Program-made: the position numbers and the translations under genes
Notes under the pieces: generated by a model
The model's input: only the letters and a program-made list of their open reading frames with translations
Database searches by the model: none
What the model was told of the DNA's origin: nothing
Shown here: positions 5,097 to 8,769 of the stretch, in pieces
Layout: each line of letters starts with the position of its first letter
How positions within the stretch are numbered: the stretch's first letter is position 1
NCBI GenBank assembly: GCA_040758475.1
Contig: JBFLVN010000157.1
Coordinates: 1-8,769, forward strand
Length of the DNA stretch: 8,769 nt
Source: JBFLVN01 sp040758475
GTDB taxonomy: Bacteria > JAGRBM01
Direction: 5' to 3'

Positions 5097-5909
5097 ATGG
5101 GAAATGCACCAGCCGATCCCCTCCGCGAAGCTGCAAAACTCCTCTCCCAAGCCTCCCGCGTCGTGGCGTTCACGGGAGCGGGGATTTCGACCGAATCGGG
5201 GATTCCCGATTTTAGGAGTCCCGGCGGAGTGTGGACCAAGCACGATCCCAACGATTTTCTCTTCCAGAAATTCATCCAGTTCCACAAGAACCGCAAGCTC
5301 TACTGGGAGCGGGGGAAGGAATTCTACGAGCCCATCGCCAAGGCGAGCCCCAACAAGGGGCATCTGGCCCTCGTGCGCCTCGAAAAAATCGGCAAGCTCG
5401 ATTGCATCGTTACCCAGAACATCGACGGATTGCACCAGAAGGCGGGAAACTCCGAAGAAAAAGTGATCGAACTCCACGGCACCGTGCGGACGGCCTCGTG
5501 CCTGAAATGCGGGAAACGCTGGCCGGCGATGGAAATCCGCGAGCGGATCGAAGCGGAGGGGCCTGGGATCGAAGACGGCGTGCCCTATTGCCCCGAACCG
5601 GGCCCGGACGGGGATGAGAAATGCGGCGGGCCCATCAAGACCGACACGATCAGTTTCGGCCAGGCCATGCCCGAGCGGGAGACGGCCGAAGCCTTTCGCC
5701 GGGCGAGGGATTCGGATCTGTGTGTGGTGGTGGGAAGTTCGCTGGTCGTCCAGCCCGCGTGCTTCATTCCCGTGGAAGCCAAACGGGGCGGCGCGGGGCT
5801 CATCATTATTAACCGCGAAGAGACGCCCCTGGATGAACTCGCGGACGTGGTGATCCACGGCCCGGCGGGGGAGAGCCTTTCTCGGATCGTCGATTACGTT
5901 CTTTCCTAA
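5097..5909 (+). CDS. sirtuin: NAD-dependent protein deacylase (Sir2/CobB family)
   Basis: This 270-residue cytoplasmic enzyme should remove acetyl or other acyl groups from lysines while consuming NAD+ and releasing nicotinamide and O-acyl-ADP-ribose. The sirtuin motifs appear in order: GAGISTESGIPDFRSPGGVW (27-46) for NAD binding, TQNIDGLHQKAG (106-117), catalytic His127 in ELHGTV, zinc ligands Cys135/Cys138 (CLKC) and Cys165/Cys176, SFGQAMPE (186-193), GSSLVVQPA (213-221) and INRE (238-241). The zinc module has an acidic insert between the two Cys pairs (EGPGIEDG and PGPDGDE). The length is typical of bacterial members. A Tyr69-x-x-Arg72 pair near the acyl-pocket region recalls the desuccinylase signature of CobB/SIRT5, but the spacing is shifted. 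The gene follows the toxin by 43 nt and could share its transcript. Confidence 0.95.
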   Translation: MGNAPADPLREAAKLLSQASRVVAFTGAGISTESGIPDFRSPGGVWTKHDPNDFLFQKFIQFHKNRKLYWERGKEFYEPIAKASPNKGHLALVRLEKIGKLDCIVTQNIDGLHQKAGNSEEKVIELHGTVRTASCLKCGKRWPAMEIRERIEAEGPGIEDGVPYCPEPGPDGDEKCGGPIKTDTISFGQAMPERETAEAFRRARDSDLCVVVGSSLVVQPACFIPVEAKRGGAGLIIINREETPLDELADVVIHGPAGESLSRIVDYVLS

Positions 5910-5982
5910 GAGCCCTTTTACCGGTGGTGTTTTCTTCGCCCTTCGTGGCCTACTCTTGCCTTCTGCTTTTAATGAAACAGCC

Positions 5983-5989
5983 GGAGGGG
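5983..5989 (+). promoter_or_regulatory. strong Shine-Dalgarno of the large membrane protein
   Basis: GGAGGGG stands upstream of ATG 5995; the GGAGG core (5983-5987) is 7 nt from the start codon. It is the best ribosome-binding site in the window and, with the signal peptide that follows at once, fixes the start of the long open frame. The 85 nt between the sirtuin stop and this start hold no other feature I can support. Confidence 0.8.
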
Positions 5990-5994
5990 CGAAA

Positions 5995-8769
5995 ATGAGG
6001 CGGGCGTTCCTGTTCCTTTTGCTTTTTCCTTCCCTGGTTCTCGCGGCACCACCCACGAAAGACGAACTTCCCCCGGCGCTTCGACCCTGGAGCGCGTGGG
6101 TTCTGCACGGGCGGGAGGGGGAGACATGCCCCTTCCTCCAGGACCAGGGCGGAATGCGGTGTGGATGGGCCGGGCGCCTTGAACTCAACCTCTCCGAGAG
6201 CGGAGGGACGTTCTCCCAGGAATGGACCCTCTTCGCCCGGAATTTCGTGCAGCTTCCCGGGAGTGAGCGGCATTGGCCCGTCGACGTGCGGATGAATGGC
6301 GTCCCGGCGGCCGTGGTTTCCCGGGAGGGGATTCCTCATCTCGATCTGGAAGCGGGAATTTACCGCGTCACTGGCACGTTCCTCTGGAATAAGCTCCCCG
6401 AATCCCTGGCGGTTCCTCTGCAGACGGGGATCGTCTCCCTTCGAGTGCGGGGCGCACCCGTTCCGTTTCCCACTCGAAGCGAAAGCGGCGCCTTGTGGCT
6501 TCGCGGAGCGGCGGCCCAAGCGGGGGAGGCCGACGCCCTCGAAATCATGGCCCACCGGCGGGTGATCGACGAGGTCCCCCTTCGCGTGCTGACCCACCTC
6601 GAACTCCGCGTGAGTGGAAAGAGCCGTGAGGAACTCCTGGGGAAAATCCTCCTGGAGAAATTCATTCCGCTTTCGCTAAGTTCCCCGCTTCCCGCCCGCA
6701 TCGAGCCCGACGGCCGCCTGCGCGTCCAGGTCCGGCCCGGCGTGTGGCACTTGTGGCTCGAAGCCCGGCACGTAGACCCTGTGAGCGAGATTCCGCTCTC
6801 CGATCCCGGAACACCCTGGGCGGCAGAAGAGGTGTGGGTTTTCGACGCTCGCCCCGACCTTCGTGTCGTGGACGTGGAAGGCCCTCAAGCCATCGACCCG
6901 CAACAGACGACACTCCCGGAGGATTGGAAGGATCTTCCTTCCTATCGTGTCACCTCCGGTGAAACGATGAAGTTCGCCGAGCGCCGCCGGGGGAATGCCG
7001 ACCCTGCTCCCGACCGGCTCACCTTGAAGCGGGACTTGTGGCTCGACTTCGGCGGCACGGGATACACCGTCCGCGACCAGATGGGCGGCGCCTTGAGCCG
7101 CTCCTGGCGCCTTGAGATGGGCGAAGGGCAGGTTCTCGAACGGGCGGTCCTTGGCGGAGAAGATCAGGTCATCACCACGCGCGAGGGTTTTGATCTTCGT
7201 GGATTCGAAATCCGCCAGGGAACGGTGGACCTTTCGGCCGAAAGCCGCATCGAACACAAGGTTTCGTCCCTTCCGGCCGTGGGTTGGGCGCACGATTTCC
7301 AGGAAGTTTCGGCCACTCTCCATCTGCCGCCCGGCTGGCGGATCGTTTCGGCCTTGGGCGTCGATGAAGTTCCAGGGACGTGGACGCGCCGCTGGACCCT
7401 TCTGGATTTCTTCCTCGTACTCATCGCCGCTCTGGCTTTCCGGAAGCTCTGGGGGACGCGCTGGGGAGCGCTGGCGCTTGCCGGTTTGGTGCTCAGCTAC
7501 CACGAGCCGGGCGTCCCCAAATGGGCGTGGCTTTGGGTCCTGGGCGCCGAGGCACTTCTAAGGCTTTTGAAAGAGAGCCGCTTCCGCCGTCTTGTTTCCG
7601 CGGCCCGGATCGGTCTCGCGGGGGTTCTTCTCGTCTTTTTGATCCCCTTCTCCGTCCAGCAAATTCGGCAGGCCATGTACCCGGTCCTCGAATACCCGGA
7701 TTGGGAAGTAGGGGGGGATCGGATGCGCCGCGAGTCGTTCCTCGAAGGCATGGTGATGCCGCACGAACGAAAGGCCAAAGAGGCGGAAGTCTACGACGAA
7801 ATGGTCCAAGAGGAGATGCCGGCCGCCGCGCCTGAGGCCCCCGCTCCCCAGGCGCTCCAAGCGTTGGGCGGCGCCGCTTTGTCGGCGGATGTTTCCGAAT
7901 TCAGCAAGGGACGGGTGCGTGGATACAAAAGTGCAACCGCAATTCTCCAGCAGATCGATCCCAAGGCCGTTGTGAGCACGGGGCCGGGCCTCCCGGCCTG
8001 GGAATGGAACCAGATAGAACTCAAATGGAGCGGGACGGTGGAGAAAGACCACCGCATCCGTCTCTTCCTTGTTTCTCCGCCCGTCAACTTTTTCTTGGCT
8101 TGGGTCCGGGTGATTCTTCTCTCGTTGCTCGCGCTTTGCGTGATCGGCCTGCCGAGCGACGTGTGGCCGGAAAAGTGGCGCAAGTGGTTCGTCCCAGCCG
8201 GGACGGCCGCCGGGTTGTTCCTGCTTCTTTCCGTCACCCCCGCGCGGGCGCAGGGGGAGGATTCGGTCCCCCGGCAGGAAATTCTCGACCAGCTTCGGGA
8301 GCGGCTTTTGGAAAAGCAACCTTGCTATCCAAAATGCGCCGAGGTTTCCCGGCTTTTCGTCGAGGTTTCTGAAACCTCCCTTCGCCTCCGGCTCGAAGTC
8401 CACGCCCAGGCGCCCCTGGCGGTTCCCCTCCCGGGGAGTACGGGGCAGTGGCTTCCAGCGCAGGTTTTTGTGGACGGCATCCCATCCCGGACGCTCTTGG
8501 GCGCGCCGGGGGGAATCCTTTGGCTGGAGATTTCCAAGGGGCGGCACGATGTCGTTTTGGAAGGCCCGCTCCCCGAACGAGAAAGCCTTCAGATCACGCT
8601 GCCACTGGAGCCGCGTCTTGCGGGCGCCAGGGCTTCCGGCTGGCGCGTGGATGGGATCGACGAAGAGGGGCGGGTGCAGGGAAGCCTTTCGCTCACGCGT
8701 ACTGCCCGCTCGTCTGGCGCAAAGCAAAAAGGTTTTGAACCCGAGGCGCTTCCGTCCTTCGTCCGCGTG
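5995..8769 (+). CDS. large internally duplicated exported membrane protein, 3' end outside the window
   Basis: The frame is open for 925 codons from ATG 5995 to the right edge with no stop. I do not recognise the family. Residues 1-17 form a signal peptide (MRRAFLFLLLFPSLVLA). Residues 18-465 are rich in predicted beta strands, with cysteines 45 and 56. Hydrophobic helices lie near 466-482, 487-503, 507-523 and 538-556. A polar linker (557-696) carries a Met-rich then Pro/Ala-rich stretch (583-622). Two more helices follow at about 697-719 and 732-750. The loops RKLWGTRWG, KESRFRR and PEKWRKW all fall on the predicted cytoplasmic side, so N-terminal, linker and C-terminal parts should all be periplasmic. 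The part after 753 repeats the first domain: compare LPGS-(3)-W...NGVP (87-104) with LPGS-(3)-W...DGIP (812-830). No catalytic motif is visible. A scaffold, sensor or envelope-stress role is only a guess. Confidence 0.85.
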   Translation, partial: MRRAFLFLLLFPSLVLAAPPTKDELPPALRPWSAWVLHGREGETCPFLQDQGGMRCGWAGRLELNLSESGGTFSQEWTLFARNFVQLPGSERHWPVDVRMNGVPAAVVSREGIPHLDLEAGIYRVTGTFLWNKLPESLAVPLQTGIVSLRVRGAPVPFPTRSESGALWLRGAAAQAGEADALEIMAHRRVIDEVPLRVLTHLELRVSGKSREELLGKILLEKFIPLSLSSPLPARIEPDGRLRVQVRPGVWHLWLEARHVDPVSEIPLSDPGTPWAAEEVWVFDARPDLRVVDVEGPQAIDPQQTTLPEDWKDLPSYRVTSGETMKFAERRRGNADPAPDRLTLKRDLWLDFGGTGYTVRDQMGGALSRSWRLEMGEGQVLERAVLGGEDQVITTREGFDLRGFEIRQGTVDLSAESRIEHKVSSLPAVGWAHDFQEVSATLHLPPGWRIVSALGVDEVPGTWTRRWTLLDFFLVLIAALAFRKLWGTRWGALALAGLVLSYHEPGVPKWAWLWVLGAEALLRLLKESRFRRLVSAARIGLAGVLLVFLIPFSVQQIRQAMYPVLEYPDWEVGGDRMRRESFLEGMVMPHERKAKEAEVYDEMVQEEMPAAAPEAPAPQALQALGGAALSADVSEFSKGRVRGYKSATAILQQIDPKAVVSTGPGLPAWEWNQIELKWSGTVEKDHRIRLFLVSPPVNFFLAWVRVILLSLLALCVIGLPSDVWPEKWRKWFVPAGTAAGLFLLLSVTPARAQGEDSVPRQEILDQLRERLLEKQPCYPKCAEVSRLFVEVSETSLRLRLEVHAQAPLAVPLPGSTGQWLPAQVFVDGIPSRTLLGAPGGILWLEISKGRHDVVLEGPLPERESLQITLPLEPRLAGARASGWRVDGIDEEGRVQGSLSLTRTARSSGAKQKGFEPEALPSFVRV
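6127..6450 (+). repeat. internal protein repeat, copy 1 (N-terminal exported domain)
   Basis: Codons 45-152 of the large membrane protein. The unit starts at a Cys pair (45 and 56) and includes LPGS with a Trp four residues after the Ser, then VRMNGVP (98-104), LDLEAGIYRVTG (116-127) and LPESLAVPL (134-142). The pattern recurs in copy 2. Similarity is visible in the protein but not as an obvious DNA repeat, so the duplication is old. Confidence 0.6.
8170..8253 (+). other. signal-peptide-like segment inside the large protein
   Basis: Codons 726-753 read as a basic start (EKWRKW), a hydrophobic core (GTAAGLFLLLSV) and an ARA-Q cleavage-like end. This is the layout of a Sec signal peptide, directly before domain copy 2, just as the true signal peptide precedes copy 1. 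It is either a plain membrane helix or a relic of a gene fusion that may still be cleaved by signal peptidase. Confidence 0.5.
8323..8640 (+). repeat. internal protein repeat, copy 2 (after the last membrane helix)
   Basis: Codons 777-882 of the same protein. The unit again starts at a Cys pair (777 and 781) and includes LPGSTGQW (812-819), VFVDGIP (824-830), LWLEISKGRHDVVLEG (842-857) and RESLQITLPL (862-871), in the same order as copy 1. The rest of this copy probably continues beyond the window edge. Confidence 0.6.

Noticed and set aside
5910..5994. Terminator after the sirtuin gene
   Set aside because: ACCGGT and short T-runs are present, but no stem of useful length precedes a T-run.
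4962..6188. 408-codon open frame on the minus strand
   Set aside because: It is antisense to the sirtuin and the end of the PIN toxin, both of which carry unmistakable family motifs. The translation shows no domain.
6676..7503. 275-codon open frame on the minus strand
   Set aside because: Antisense to the large membrane protein gene, no ribosome-binding evidence and low-information composition.
7558..8727. 389-codon open frame on the minus strand
   Set aside because: It lies opposite the long plus-strand frame, which has a strong ribosome-binding site, a signal peptide, topology-consistent loops and internal repeats. The minus-strand translation is Arg/Pro/Gly-rich with no recognisable domain, as is usual for antisense frames in GC-rich genes.
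1..8769. CRISPR arrays, tRNA or rRNA genes, insertion sequences, phage or defence-island genes
   Set aside because: No regularly spaced repeats, structural RNA signatures, transposase or integrase motifs or terminal inverted repeats were seen. The only accessory element is the toxin-antitoxin pair.

Overview
The window is a gene-dense stretch of GC-rich bacterial DNA (roughly 60% G+C by eye). A lipoprotein signal peptide, Shine-Dalgarno-led starts and a large exported membrane protein fit a bacterium with a periplasm, most likely Gram-negative. Nothing in the sequence fixes the lineage. I see no rRNA, tRNA, CRISPR array, insertion sequence or integrase.

Minus-strand block (1-2598), read right to left: a possible 34-residue small ORF with a good ribosome-binding site; an inositol-monophosphatase-family phosphatase; a divergent, unusually long MmgE/PrpD-family protein whose start overlaps the phosphatase end by 34 nt; and the first codons of another gene, cut by the window edge and joined through a TGATG stop/start overlap. 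The overlaps imply one transcription unit.

Plus-strand block A (2711-4320): three tightly packed genes, namely a PaaI-type hotdog thioesterase, a DsbA-like thioredoxin-fold lipoprotein (ATGA overlap) and a second hotdog thioesterase paralogous to the first (9-nt gap). Two cytoplasmic-type thioesterases flank one exported thiol-disulfide protein. The second thioesterase has HPG where the family has HGG.

Plus-strand block B (4342-5053): a type II toxin-antitoxin pair (AbrB/SpoVT-type antitoxin, PIN-domain toxin) with its own AT-rich control region containing a promoter-like element and an overlapping inverted repeat. A sirtuin (NAD-dependent protein deacylase) follows at 5097-5909.

Plus-strand block C (5995-8769, open at the right edge): an unbroken reading frame of at least 925 codons with a strong ribosome-binding site and a signal peptide. 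The predicted protein has a beta-rich exported domain, a four-helix membrane region, a Met/Pro/Ala-rich linker and two more membrane helices. The last helix looks like a second signal peptide, and a second copy of the N-terminal exported domain follows it. I cannot assign a function. This internally duplicated protein is the most interesting undescribed object in the window.
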